From Pseudomonas massiliensis (lineage in GTDB: Bacteria; Pseudomonadota; Gammaproteobacteria; Pseudomonadales; Pseudomonadaceae), in assembly GCF_000826105.1 (NCBI RefSeq), contig NZ_CCYK01000007.1, positions 744,001 through 808,000 on the forward strand: 64,000 nt of DNA. Reading direction: 5' to 3'. The translations under genes and the position numbers were made by a program. Within the stretch, counting starts at the first letter, position 1. Each line of letters starts with the position of its first letter. Positions 1 to 7,916 of this stretch are shown here, one piece after another. The notes beneath the pieces are model-generated. The model worked only from the letters and a program-made list of their open reading frames with translations. It was not told the origin of the DNA and searched no databases.

Positions 1-89
1 TAAGGCTTCGGTATGTAGAGACTTTCTGTCGTTTTGTGCTAGTTGTCGCTCATATTGCCCATAGGGCGCGGGTAGAAGGAAACCTGCTC

Positions 90-482
90 TTGAAATTCTC
101 TTCGAAAGCCGCGTTCGCGTTGCTCCTGCTCTGCCTGTGGGTTGGGGCCGCCTATGCCGTGCGCTATGGCCTGATGGAGCACACTGCCTGGATAGGGCGA
201 TGTGCCGCGGACCCTGGCGTCTGGGCCTGCCAGGCTCGGGCAGGCCTGGGGCTGGTGATCCACTGGGGCGTGCTGCCTTGGGCAGGCTTGCTCCTGGCAG
301 GTGTTGGCTGGGCCCTTGGTGGTCGGCGTGGCCGATGGTCGGCGGGCCTGGGCCTGGCCAGCGCCATTCCCGGCCTGGTGCTGTACACGGCCTCGCTGGC
401 GGCCGTGGCCGTGGTACTGGCCGGGTTGCGAATCGTCAGGCCTGATGGGCGCGAAGCCCACGGCCCAGCGTCCAGGCCATGA
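90..482 (+). CDS. small multi-pass membrane protein of unknown function
   Basis: An open frame of about 130 codons with three hydrophobic stretches (roughly residues 7-24, 50-75 and 84-115), so it is probably an inner-membrane protein. I do not recognise the family. I prefer the TTG at 90, because AAGGA at 76-80 lies 9 nt upstream and the hydrophobic segment then begins immediately; an ATG at 36 in the same frame lacks such a site. The 3' end runs about 47 bp into the end of the convergent GH17 gene, so the two stop regions overlap antiparallel. The basic tail (RPDGREAHGPASRP) lies in that overlap. That it is coding rests on the hydrophobic pattern and the ribosome binding site only. Confidence 0.5.
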   Translation: MKFSSKAAFALLLLCLWVGAAYAVRYGLMEHTAWIGRCAADPGVWACQARAGLGLVIHWGVLPWAGLLLAGVGWALGGRRGRWSAGLGLASAIPGLVLYTASLAAVAVVLAGLRIVRPDGREAHGPASRP

Positions 483-1989
483 CCGCTACCACCATGGCCC
501 AGCCCCAGGCATAGGGGTTCTGCCAGCTTTCGCGCGTCAGTTGAAGAGGAATGCCGACCACGCAGATGGCTGTTAGCAACCGCGCGGTCGGCAGCGGCAA
601 GCTGGCCGGCCGCCACGCCAAGAGCAGCGCGGGCAGCAGCAGGCCCGCGGTAGCGAAACTGCGATAGCGCGGGTCGAATACCATCCATAGCGTTTCCACG
701 GCGATGGCGAACCCGGCGGCCAAGGCCAGCCGCCCATGCCAGGCTTCGAACCCCTTGGCGATTGGCCGGCGCCAGCCCCGCGGGGTGCCCAGGGTCAGGC
801 TCGCGTCTATCAGCAAGGCCAGGGTAAGCCCGGCCAGGCCTGCTGCCCAGGCCCATTCGCCGGGGAAACGTGCCTCTATCCAGGCCTGACGTATCCATAA
901 CGCCAGGCAGGCACCCGCCAAAGCGCCCAGCCAGGGCAGGCTCACCGCGGCCCTGGGCGAGCGTGGTCGGCCAGCCATGGCCAGGGTGAGCGCCAGTATC
1001 ACCGCGGCCAGCGCCAGCCAGCCCCGCCAATGAGGCTCATTGCTCACCGGGCCGAACAACACGCCCTTGTCCTGGCGGTCGGCATCGAGCATGCCCCAGT
1101 AGCCACCCACGGCGCCCTCGTTGTTGCGCTTCCAGGGCTGGTCGATGGCTTCGATGAGGTTGTAGCGCCAGCCCAAGCGTTCAGCCATTTGCACGAAGCC
1201 GCGCACGAAGCGCGCCTGGTCGAGCGGACTGGGCTCGGCCGTTTCCCGCCGTCTGCCCTGACTCGGCCAGCCGGTTTCGCCAATGAACACCGGCTTGGGC
1301 CCGTAGCGCTCGACGAAATCATCGTGAATGGCCCGGACATGGTCTAAGGCGGTAGCCACGGGGTGGGGCAGGTCCTCCCAGTACGGCAGCAGGTGCAGGG
1401 TGATGAAGTCCACTTCGGGCGCCACCTGAGGGTACAGCGTCCAGTATTCCCACACGTCCGCGTAGGTGACGGGCTGCTTCACCCGTGCCTTGACCTGGCG
1501 CACTAGTTCGACCATGCGCTCGCCCGTGGCTTCCTTGCGCAGCAGTACCTCATTGCCGACGATTACCGCGCTGACGACATCCGGGTTGGCATTGGCCGCG
1601 GCAACCAAAGCGTCCAGTTCTTTCTGGGTGTCGGCCGGGTTGTTGTTCACCCAGGCGCCCAGCATGAGCGTCAGGCCATGCTGTCGCGCCAGTGCCGGCA
1701 GGCCCTCGAGTCCGGTCATTGAATAGGTGCGCAGGCAGCTGAACTGTTGGCTGAGCAGCGCAAGATCCTGTTCAAGCTGCGCGGGGCGAATGCTTAGCGG
1801 CTGCTCGAAGGGCGATTGGTCTTTGCCGAAAGGGGAATAGGACGCGCATTGCAAGCGCTGGCCCATGGGCACCGCGTCGGGCAGTGCCACCGACCGGCCC
1901 TGGACATACCAGAAAGCGAGCATGGCACTACAGGCCAGGGCGAGGGAAAGACCATACAGGGACCAGAGGCGGGAATAAGCGGAGAGCAT
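436..1989 (-). CDS. membrane-bound GH17 beta-glucanase/transglucosylase-like protein
   Basis: Glycoside hydrolase family 17-like protein of about 517 aa. One N-terminal membrane anchor (LSLALACSAMLAFWYV) is followed by a periplasmic GH17 domain. It carries the two expected acidic motifs, GNEVLLRKE (acid/base Glu) and FIGETGWPS (nucleophile Glu). After it come about seven hydrophobic segments to the C terminus. Proteins of this layout in Pseudomonas are annotated as beta-(1-6)/(1-3)-glucan synthase-type enzymes and are thought to act on periplasmic glucans; that role is inferred here. The start at 1989 gives a compact signal anchor; GTG/ATG codons up to 2085 are in frame and would add a basic leader. 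It is divergent from betX. Confidence 0.8.
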   Translation of the reverse strand: MLSAYSRLWSLYGLSLALACSAMLAFWYVQGRSVALPDAVPMGQRLQCASYSPFGKDQSPFEQPLSIRPAQLEQDLALLSQQFSCLRTYSMTGLEGLPALARQHGLTLMLGAWVNNNPADTQKELDALVAAANANPDVVSAVIVGNEVLLRKEATGERMVELVRQVKARVKQPVTYADVWEYWTLYPQVAPEVDFITLHLLPYWEDLPHPVATALDHVRAIHDDFVERYGPKPVFIGETGWPSQGRRRETAEPSPLDQARFVRGFVQMAERLGWRYNLIEAIDQPWKRNNEGAVGGYWGMLDADRQDKGVLFGPVSNEPHWRGWLALAAVILALTLAMAGRPRSPRAAVSLPWLGALAGACLALWIRQAWIEARFPGEWAWAAGLAGLTLALLIDASLTLGTPRGWRRPIAKGFEAWHGRLALAAGFAIAVETLWMVFDPRYRSFATAGLLLPALLLAWRPASLPLPTARLLTAICVVGIPLQLTRESWQNPYAWGWAMVVAVMAWTLGRGLRAHQA

Positions 1990-2303
1990 GGGCAGGCCAA
2001 GCGGCAGTGAATGCGCCGATCTTACGCTGTGCCAGCGGGCCTGAACACGCTTGGCCATGCAAGGAACGGGCTGGCGCAAGCGCAACGGCGGGTGAGTGGC
2101 CTAAGCGTTGTCGCGCACGGCCGTCTGCAGGTCGCACTCAGAACCGGCAGCGAGGCCGCGCAAGCCGATGATCAGCCTTGCCGGCACTGCCGGCCGTGGG
2201 CAGGCACCGCGTTCGCACCATTGGAGCGCAGTGCCGGGTAACCTGCGCCATGCCAATACAACAGGCCCGGCGGATGGGCCGGGCAACCTGATTAGGAGCG
2301 ACC

Positions 2304-3155
2304 ATGAAAGCGCGAACACTGTGGGGAGCAGGGGCGGCTTTGCTGCTGGCGATGGGCTCGGGCCTGGCCAATGCCAAGACAGAGCTGAGCATCGGCTACG
2401 TGGATGGCTGGTCCGACAGCGTGGCCACGACCTTCGTCGCGGCCGAGGTGATCAAGCAGCAGTTGGGTTATGACGTGAAGCTCATGCCCGTGGCTACCGG
2501 CATCATGTGGCAGGGGGTTGCCACCGGCAAGCTGGACCTGATGCTTTCCGCCTGGCTGCCCGTCACCCATGGCGACTATTGGGAGAAGAACAAGGACAAG
2601 GTGGTGGACTACGGCCCCAACTTCAATGATGCCAAGATCGGCCTGATCGTACCGGAGTACGTCAAGGCAAAGAGCATTGCGGACCTGAACACCGATGCCA
2701 GCTTCGGCAAAAAGATCGTTGGCATAGACGCGGGCTCCGGAGTAATGCTCAAGACCGACCAGGCGATCAAGGATTACGGGCTGGAGGGCTACAAGTTGCA
2801 AGCCAGTTCCGGCGCCGCCATGACCTCCGAGCTGGGCCGCGCCTATGACAAGCAGCAATCCGTGGCCGTCACGGGTTGGGTGCCCCACTGGATGTTCGCC
2901 AAGTGGAAGTTGCGCTTCCTGGAAGACCCGAAAGGGGTCTATGGCGCGGCCGAGCACGTGGACAGCGTGGGCAGCAAGCAGTTGGAGACCAAGGCGCCGG
3001 AGGTGGCGGCCTTTCTCAAGCGCTTCACCTGGAAGGATGCCGATGAAATCGGCGGGGTGATGCTGGAAATCCAGAACGGCAAGAAGCCGGAGGAGGCAGC
3101 CAAGGCCTGGGTCGCGGCCCATCCCGAGCGGGTGAAGGAGTGGACGGCTAGATAG
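2304..3155 (+). CDS. betX: glycine betaine/choline-type ABC substrate-binding protein
   Basis: A periplasmic binding protein of 283 aa with a clear signal peptide (cleavage likely after ANA at about residue 24) and an OpuAC-type domain (YVDGWSDSVATTF, LSAWLPVTHGDYW, GVMLKTDQAI, VTGWVPHWMF). The tryptophans in these motifs are the aromatic residues that box in quaternary ammonium ligands in this family. AGGAG at 2294-2298 fits the ATG. No permease or ATPase gene is adjacent, so it is an orphan binding protein that must dock on a transporter encoded elsewhere, as BetX does in P. aeruginosa. Downstream yjcH and actP reproduce the PA3236-PA3235-PA3234 order, which supports the betX assignment over the related CbcX or CaiX. 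Confidence 0.82.
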   Translation: MKARTLWGAGAALLLAMGSGLANAKTELSIGYVDGWSDSVATTFVAAEVIKQQLGYDVKLMPVATGIMWQGVATGKLDLMLSAWLPVTHGDYWEKNKDKVVDYGPNFNDAKIGLIVPEYVKAKSIADLNTDASFGKKIVGIDAGSGVMLKTDQAIKDYGLEGYKLQASSGAAMTSELGRAYDKQQSVAVTGWVPHWMFAKWKLRFLEDPKGVYGAAEHVDSVGSKQLETKAPEVAAFLKRFTWKDADEIGGVMLEIQNGKKPEEAAKAWVAAHPERVKEWTAR

Positions 3156-3160
3156 CCTGT

Positions 3161-3530
3161 GCTGTGGGACCCAGCGGCAGCTGGGGAATGGTTGGCCTTT
3201 GGAAGCCACCATTCGGCAGCTGCGCTGCCTCCTACCCTGTGGGACCCAGCGGCAGCTGGAGAAGGGTTGGCCTTTGAAACCTACTATTCGGCAACTGCGC
3301 TGCCTTCTACCCTGTGGGACCCAGCGGCAGCTGGGGAATGGTTGGCCTTTGAAAGCCACCATTCGGCAGCTGCGCTGCCTCCTACCCCGTAGGACCCAGC
3401 GGCAGCTGGGGAATGATTGGCCTTTGAAAGCCACCATTCGGCAGCTGCGCTGCCTCCTACCCCGTGGGACCCAGCGGCAGCTGGGGAATGGTTGGCCTTT
3501 GAAAGCCACCATTCGGAAGCCCCCTTTACG
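3161..3530. repeat. five-copy 75-bp REP/BIME tandem array
   Basis: The core GACCCAGCGG starts at 3168, 3243, 3318, 3393 and 3468, an exact 75-bp period. Each unit is a head-to-head pair: one arm reads GTGGGACCCAGCGGCAGCTG, then GGGGAATGG, a short loop, and CCATTCGGCAGCTGCGCTGC followed by CTCCTAC. The arms can fold into a large hairpin, the usual build of paired REP elements. The array fills the gap between betX and yjcH. Because 75 is divisible by three, several frames stay open through it, but these are not genes. The same arms recur near 7,200, 26,400 and 40,290. Confidence 0.9.
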
Positions 3531-3611
3531 ACTAAGGTCGTCTATGGTTCCGCGACACGAGGCCTAAAGTGGCTAAGGTTCCACTCAAACCGTGCTGCGG
3601 AGACAAAAACA

Positions 3612-3923
3612 ATGAACGACAGCATCTATCTGGCAATACAGAACAACCCGCGATTCAAGGAGCTGGTAGCCAGGCGAGAGCGCTTCGCCTGGATACTTTC
3701 AGCCATCATGCTCGGCCTCTACGCCGCGTTCATCCTGCTCATCGCCTATGGGCCGCATCTGCTGGGGGCTCGCTTGAGCGAAGGGTCGTCCATCACCTGG
3801 GGTATTCCGCTGGGGATCGGCCTGATCCTTTCCGCTTTCGTACTCACAGGCATCTATGTGCGCCGCGCCAATGGCGAATTCGATGACATGAACCGCGCCC
3901 TGCTCAAGGAGGTGCAGCCATGA
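3612..3923 (+). CDS. yjcH: DUF485 inner-membrane protein, partner of acetate permease
   Basis: A 103-aa protein with two membrane segments (about residues 26-47 and 65-85) and the DUF485 pattern: an N-terminal [17 protein letters not shown] stretch and a polar tail with FDDMNRALL. Members sit directly before sodium:solute symporters of the ActP type and are presumed to be small accessory subunits. The start is the ATG at 3612. Upstream in-frame ATGs lie inside the REP array and would add non-conserved repeat-derived sequence. Its stop overlaps the actP start by four bases (ATGA at 3920-3923), so the two are translationally coupled. Confidence 0.85.
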   Translation: MNDSIYLAIQNNPRFKELVARRERFAWILSAIMLGLYAAFILLIAYGPHLLGARLSEGSSITWGIPLGIGLILSAFVLTGIYVRRANGEFDDMNRALLKEVQP

Positions 3924-5578
3924 GCCGCCGCCTGCTGGGCCTGTTCGCCGGGCTGGCACTGACGCCCGCGGCGATGGCAGCCGACGCCCTCACCGGGGCC
4001 GTACAGAAGCAACCCTTGAACGTGGCGGCGATCGTCATGTTCGTGGCATTCGTTGCCGCCACCCTCGGCATCACGTACTGGGCTTCCAAGCGTAGCAAAT
4101 CCGCCTCGGACTACTACGCCGCGGGTGGCCGTATCACGGGCTTCCAGAACGGGCTGGCCATCGCCGGCGACTACATGTCCGCCGCTTCCTTCCTCGGCAT
4201 CTCGGCCCTGGTGTTCAGCTCCGGCTACGACGGGCTGATCTACTCCATCGGCTTCCTGGTGGGCTGGCCGATCATTCTCTTCCTGATTGCCGAACGCTTG
4301 CGCAACCTGGGCAAGTACACCTTCGCGGACGTGGCGTCCTATCGTCTCAAGCAGAAGGAAATCCGCACCCTCTCGGCCTGCGGGTCGCTGGTGGTGGTTG
4401 CGTTCTACCTGATCGCCCAGATGGTCGGTGCCGGCAAGCTGATCCAGCTGCTGTTCGGCCTGGACTACAACGTAGCGGTGGTCCTGGTAGGCATCCTGAT
4501 GTGCCTGTACGTGCTCTTCGGCGGCATGCTCGCCACCACCTGGGTACAGATCATCAAGGCCGTGCTGTTGCTGTCCGGCGCCAGCTTCATGGCGCTGATG
4601 GTGATGAAGCACGTCGGCTTCGACTTCAATACCCTGTTCTCCGAAGCGATCAAGGTACACCCCAAGGGCGAAGCGATCATGAGCCCCGGCGGGCTGGTGA
4701 AAGACCCGATCTCCGCGTTTTCCCTCGGCCTGGCACTGATGTTCGGCACGGCGGGCTTGCCACACATCCTGATGCGCTTCTTCACCGTGAGTGATGCCAA
4801 GGAAGCGCGCAAGAGCGTGCTCTATGCCACCGGCTTCATCGGCTACTTCTACATCCTTACCTTCATCATCGGCTTTGGCGCCATCTTGCTGGTAAGCACC
4901 AACCCTGAGTTCAAGGACGCCACCGGCGGCCTTCTGGGCGGCAACAACATGGCGGCGGTGCACCTGGCCAATGCCGTGGGCGGTAGTGTGTTCCTGGGCT
5001 TCATCTCCGCAGTAGCCTTCGCCACCATCCTGGCGGTGGTGGCAGGGCTGACCCTGGCCGGTGCCTCGGCGGTCTCTCACGACCTCTACGCTTCGGTGAT
5101 CAAGAAAGGCAACGCCAACGAGAAGGACGAGATCCGCGTTTCGAAGATGACCACCGTGGCCTTGGGGGTGCTGGCCATCGGCCTGGGCATTCTGTTCGAG
5201 AAGCAGAACATTGCCTTCATGGTCGGCCTGGCGTTCTCCATCGCCGCCAGTTGCAACTTCCCGGTGCTGCTGCTCTCGATGTACTGGAAGAAGCTCACCA
5301 CCCGCGGCGCCATGATCGGCGGCTGGCTCGGCCTGCTGACAGCGGTGGGGCTGATGATCCTTGGCCCTACCATCTGGGTGCAGATCCTAGGTAACGCCAA
5401 GCCCATCTACCCCTACGAGTATCCGGCCCTGTTCTCCATCGCGGTAGCCTTCGTGGGCATCTGGTTCTTCTCCGTCACCGACAAATCCCAGGCGGCCGAT
5501 GAAGAGCGCGCGCGGTTCTATCCGCAGTTCGTGCGCTCGCAAACCGGCCTCGGTGCCAGCGGTGCTGTCTCTCACTGA
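3920..5578 (+). CDS. actP: cation/acetate symporter, sodium:solute symporter family
   Basis: A 552-aa protein with an N-terminal signal-like segment and about 13 hydrophobic stretches of the SSS (LeuT-fold) family. Recognisable family motifs include [16 protein letters not shown], the [10 protein letters not shown] segment and [16 protein letters not shown]. ActP takes up acetate and some other short monocarboxylates with a cation. It is coupled to yjcH by a 4-bp overlap and closed by a strong terminator just downstream. The gene order with the upstream betaine-binding protein matches P. aeruginosa PA3236-PA3234, so the substrate might be another small carboxylate or a betaine-linked metabolite; acetate is assigned from family similarity alone. 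Confidence 0.85.
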   Translation: MSRRLLGLFAGLALTPAAMAADALTGAVQKQPLNVAAIVMFVAFVAATLGITYWASKRSKSASDYYAAGGRITGFQNGLAIAGDYMSAASFLGISALVFSSGYDGLIYSIGFLVGWPIILFLIAERLRNLGKYTFADVASYRLKQKEIRTLSACGSLVVVAFYLIAQMVGAGKLIQLLFGLDYNVAVVLVGILMCLYVLFGGMLATTWVQIIKAVLLLSGASFMALMVMKHVGFDFNTLFSEAIKVHPKGEAIMSPGGLVKDPISAFSLGLALMFGTAGLPHILMRFFTVSDAKEARKSVLYATGFIGYFYILTFIIGFGAILLVSTNPEFKDATGGLLGGNNMAAVHLANAVGGSVFLGFISAVAFATILAVVAGLTLAGASAVSHDLYASVIKKGNANEKDEIRVSKMTTVALGVLAIGLGILFEKQNIAFMVGLAFSIAASCNFPVLLLSMYWKKLTTRGAMIGGWLGLLTAVGLMILGPTIWVQILGNAKPIYPYEYPALFSIAVAFVGIWFFSVTDKSQAADEERARFYPQFVRSQTGLGASGAVSH

Positions 5579-5593
5579 GCCTTGCGCGCAATG

Positions 5594-5623
5594 AAAACGC
5601 CCCGCTGAGCGGGGCGTTTTTTT
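5594..5623 (+). terminator. Rho-independent terminator after actP
   Basis: A GC hairpin, CGCCCCGC TGA GCGGGGCG, preceded by AAAA and followed by seven T residues, starting 15 nt after the actP stop. The flanking A and T runs make it potentially bidirectional, so it may also serve the convergent DUF3309 gene. Confidence 0.92.
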
Positions 5624-5635
5624 ACGACCGGAGGG

Positions 5636-5788
5636 CTATATCTTCCCGAGCAACACCAGGATCAGCAGGATGATCAGGACGGTACCGATGATGCCGGACG
5701 GCCCATAACCCCAGCTGCGCGAGTGCGGGAAAACGGGTAGACCACCGATCAGCAGCAAGATCAGGATGATGATAAGTATGGTGCCCAT
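5636..5788 (-). CDS. DUF3309 family small hydrophobic protein
   Basis: A 50-aa peptide with two membrane segments (residues 3-17 and 33-48) joined by a short loop containing the HSRSWGYGPSG motif typical of the DUF3309 family. Such peptides are widespread in proteobacteria and their function is unknown. The start at 5788 has AAGGAA at a good distance upstream; longer in-frame versions reach 6007 but would overlap the divergent SDR gene. The product probably lies in the inner membrane. Confidence 0.8.
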   Translation of the reverse strand: MGTILIIILILLLIGGLPVFPHSRSWGYGPSGIIGTVLIILLILVLLGKI

Positions 5789-5999
5789 GGCGGATTCCTT
5801 GAATGAAGATCCTGTGCGGTCTGCACCGCGTTCTGGCGTGGGCCTGTAGCCTGCCCACTCATATCTTGAGACTCCTGTAGCGCGCAAAAAGTTTGAAATA
5901 CCGGCAAATCGGTGCCGGCATTCAGCACGCTGATGATCGTTATAGCGAGTTCGCAACGCGGCTAGGCTGGCACTCATCGCCAGTCCAAGAGAGGCAGCC

Positions 6000-6806
6000 A
6001 TGAGCAATCGTATGATGGTGACAGGGGCCGGTTCCGGCCTGGGGCGTGAGATCGCCGTGCGCTGGGCGAGGGAAGGGTGGCGGCTGGCCCTGTGCGACCT
6101 CGACGAGGCACGCCTGCAAGAGACCTTGCGCCTGGTTCAGGCCGCGGGAGGCGAGGGGTTCATTCGCCGTTGTGATGTGCGCGATTACAGCCAGCTGACG
6201 GCCCTGGCCGAGGCCTGTCAGTCCCAGTTCGATGGCCTGGATGTGCTGGTCAACAATGCCGGAGTGGCGTCAGGCGGGTTTTTCTCCGAGCTGTCGCTGG
6301 AAGACTGGGACTGGCAGTTGTCCATCAACCTGATGGGGGTAGTCAAGGGCTGCAAGGCCTTCCTGCCGCTGATCCAGCAGAGCCAGGGGCGCGTCATCAA
6401 CGTGGCCTCCATGGCGGCGCTGATGCAAGGGCCAGGCATGAGCAACTACAACGTGGCTAAGGCCGGTGTGGTCGCGCTTTCAGAAAGCCTGCTGGTGGAG
6501 TTGCGCGGCCTGGGCGTGCGGGTGCATGTGCTCTGTCCATCATTCTTCCAGACCAACCTGCTGGACTCTTTCCGTGGCCCCACTCCGGAAATGAAAGCTG
6601 CGGTGGGCAAGTTGCTGGAGAGCTCGCCGATCAGCGCCGCCGACATCGCAGATTACCTATACCAGCAGGTGCTGGTAGAGGCTTTCATGATCCTGCCCCA
6701 TGAAGCCGGCCGTCAGGCCTGGGAAGGCAAGCGTCGCAACCCCGAGCCGCTGTATGCCGAAATGGCTTACATGGCCGACAGGATGCGGGCCAAGGCCGCA
6801 GGTTGA
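6000..6806 (+). CDS. short-chain dehydrogenase/reductase (SDR)
   Basis: A classical SDR of 268 aa. It has the Rossmann motif TGAGSGLG at the N terminus, NNAGVA after the fourth strand, a catalytic Ser in NVASMAAL, and the YNVAK pair. Asp after the second strand (LCDLDEAR) suggests NAD(H) rather than NADP(H). The substrate cannot be deduced. The ATG at 6000 is preceded by GAGAGGCAGCC. A ynfA-like gene begins 36 nt after its stop on the same strand, so the two may be cotranscribed. Confidence 0.85.
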   Translation: MSNRMMVTGAGSGLGREIAVRWAREGWRLALCDLDEARLQETLRLVQAAGGEGFIRRCDVRDYSQLTALAEACQSQFDGLDVLVNNAGVASGGFFSELSLEDWDWQLSINLMGVVKGCKAFLPLIQQSQGRVINVASMAALMQGPGMSNYNVAKAGVVALSESLLVELRGLGVRVHVLCPSFFQTNLLDSFRGPTPEMKAAVGKLLESSPISAADIADYLYQQVLVEAFMILPHEAGRQAWEGKRRNPEPLYAEMAYMADRMRAKAAG

Positions 6807-6842
6807 CGTATGCTGGCGCCTTCGCTCGACACGGAGGCGCTG

Positions 6843-7172
6843 ATGCTCAACTACCTGTGGTTCGTCCTGGCAGCGGTATTCGAAATTGCCGGCTGCTACG
6901 GCTTTTACCTTTGGCTACGGCTGGACAAGAGCCCCATGTGGGCCTTGGCGGGCCTGGCCAGCCTGGTCTGTTTCGCCTTGCTGCTCACCCGAGTGGAAGC
7001 CAGCTATGCCGGCCGTGCCTACGCCGCCTATGGCGGGGTCTATATCGCGAGCTCCCTTGCCTGGCTGGCGGTGGTCGAGCGTGGGCGGCCGCTGCTCACC
7101 GACTGGCTGGGGGTGGGGCTGTGCCTGCTAGGAGCGAGCCTGGTGCTGTTCGGGCCGCGCTGGAGTGGCTGA
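6843..7172 (+). CDS. ynfA: YnfA (UPF0060) family small membrane protein
   Basis: A 109-aa protein with four membrane segments, built like small multidrug resistance transporters. The UPF0060 signature is present: [18 protein letters not shown] at the N terminus and [12 protein letters not shown] in the middle. Glu in FEIAGC corresponds to the conserved acidic residue of the first helix. GGAGGC lies 6 nt before the ATG at 6843, which fits the family length better than the ATG at 6810. The family's function is not established. Confidence 0.88.
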   Translation: MLNYLWFVLAAVFEIAGCYGFYLWLRLDKSPMWALAGLASLVCFALLLTRVEASYAGRAYAAYGGVYIASSLAWLAVVERGRPLLTDWLGVGLCLLGASLVLFGPRWSG

Positions 7173-7197
7173 GCCTGCGCCTGTTTTCATTAGGAGG

Positions 7198-7278
7198 CGG
7201 CTTGTAGGAGGTAGCGAAGCTGCTGAATGCCCCTGCTTGGAAAAGAGGCATTCCCCAGCTGGCGCTGGGTCCCACAGG
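7198..7278. repeat. single REP hairpin of the same family as the 75-bp array
   Basis: The arms GTAGGAGGTAGCGAAGCTGC and CAGCTGGCGCTGGGTCCCAC flank a central GAATGCC ... GGCATTC inverted repeat. This is one head-to-head REP pair in the opposite orientation to the five-copy array, located between the ynfA-like gene and csrA. Confidence 0.75.
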
Positions 7279-7390
7279 GGGCGGGTTCAGATCTGGAAAT
7301 CTACGGTTTTGTACGAAAACTTGTAGGAAAGTGTCCAATTTGCGTGTCAAGGAGCGGTTTCGGGGCCCTTTGCGTTGAAACTGATGACGC

Positions 7391-7436
7391 CAGGGGGCAG
7401 GCTCAAGGCTTAACCCCCTGAAAGGACTCCCTCATG
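7391..7436 (+). promoter_or_regulatory. structured leader over the csrA ribosome binding site
   Basis: CAGGGGG (7391-7397) can pair with CCCCCTG (7414-7420) to form a 7-bp stem that ends directly against the Shine-Dalgarno AAAGGA (7421-7426). The site reads AAAGGACTCC, with a GGA, the core of CsrA/Rsm binding sites, inside the Shine-Dalgarno. This arrangement would allow a CsrA-type protein to block its own translation. The hairpin and the GGA are visible; autoregulation is inferred. Confidence 0.45.
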
Positions 7437-7625
7437 CTTGTACTGACCCGGGCCATTGGCGAAGAAATCATCATTGGCGATGACATCCGCATCAAGATAC
7501 TGTCCGTGACCGGCAACCAGGTGCGCCTCGGTATCGCAGCGCCGAGGCGAGTAGAAGTGCACCGCGCCGAGATCTACAAGCGGTTGCTGGCCGAGCGTGA
7601 CCGGCGGGAAACCCTGGCCAGTTGA
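7434..7625 (+). CDS. csrA: CsrA/RsmA-family carbon storage regulator paralogue
   Basis: A 63-aa RNA-binding protein of the CsrA family, which binds GGA motifs in mRNA leaders as a dimer. The conserved first strand (MLVLTR), GNQVRLGI, and VHRAEIY with the RNA-contacting Arg44 are all present. Compared with the common RsmA/RsmE sequences it is divergent ([20 protein letters not shown], tail [13 protein letters not shown]), so it is probably an additional Rsm paralogue. It is convergent with yheU; the two stop codons are one base apart. The leader looks structured (see 7391-7436). Confidence 0.92.
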   Translation: MLVLTRAIGEEIIIGDDIRIKILSVTGNQVRLGIAAPRRVEVHRAEIYKRLLAERDRRETLAS

Positions 7626-7626
7626 G

Positions 7627-7857
7627 TCAGGGCTCCAGCAGCTCGGGCGGCACGTCATGCTTGGCCAGCAGTTGGCATTGCTGGCTGTCGGGGTCGAACA
7701 GGATGAACGCCTGGCGCTTGGCCAGCGCTTGGCGCACCCGTAGCACACGGGTCTGCAAGGGGGTTTCGTCACCGTTGTCGGTGCCGTCGCGGGTGACGAA
7801 ATCCTCGATCAGGCGGTTGAGCGTATCGGGCGCGAGTTGGTCGTAGGGAATCAGCAC
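7627..7857 (-). CDS. yheU: YheU family (UPF0270) protein
   Basis: A 76-aa soluble protein with the UPF0270 signature: MLIPYDQLAPDTLNRLIEDF at the N terminus, EDFVTRDGTD, and a C-terminal acidic/hydrophobic part. The family is small, conserved in gammaproteobacteria and of unknown function. It lies in the same direction as the NAGGN operon's peptidase gene, 59 nt downstream of it, so it may be read through from that operon. Confidence 0.9.
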   Translation of the reverse strand: MLIPYDQLAPDTLNRLIEDFVTRDGTDNGDETPLQTRVLRVRQALAKRQAFILFDPDSQQCQLLAKHDVPPELLEP

Positions 7858-7916
7858 AGCGGGTTCACCTTGAAAAGCCGATGCCTAGGTTACCCCAACG
7901 GGCAAGCCGCCAGGCG

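Noticed and set aside
2292..3512. A 406-codon minus-strand frame with repeated 25-residue units
   Set aside because: The repeat is the 75-bp REP array read in an open frame, and the rest is antisense to betX.
3161..3530. CRISPR array
   Set aside because: The unit is a 75-bp tandem with no variable spacers and a two-armed palindrome; no cas genes are nearby.
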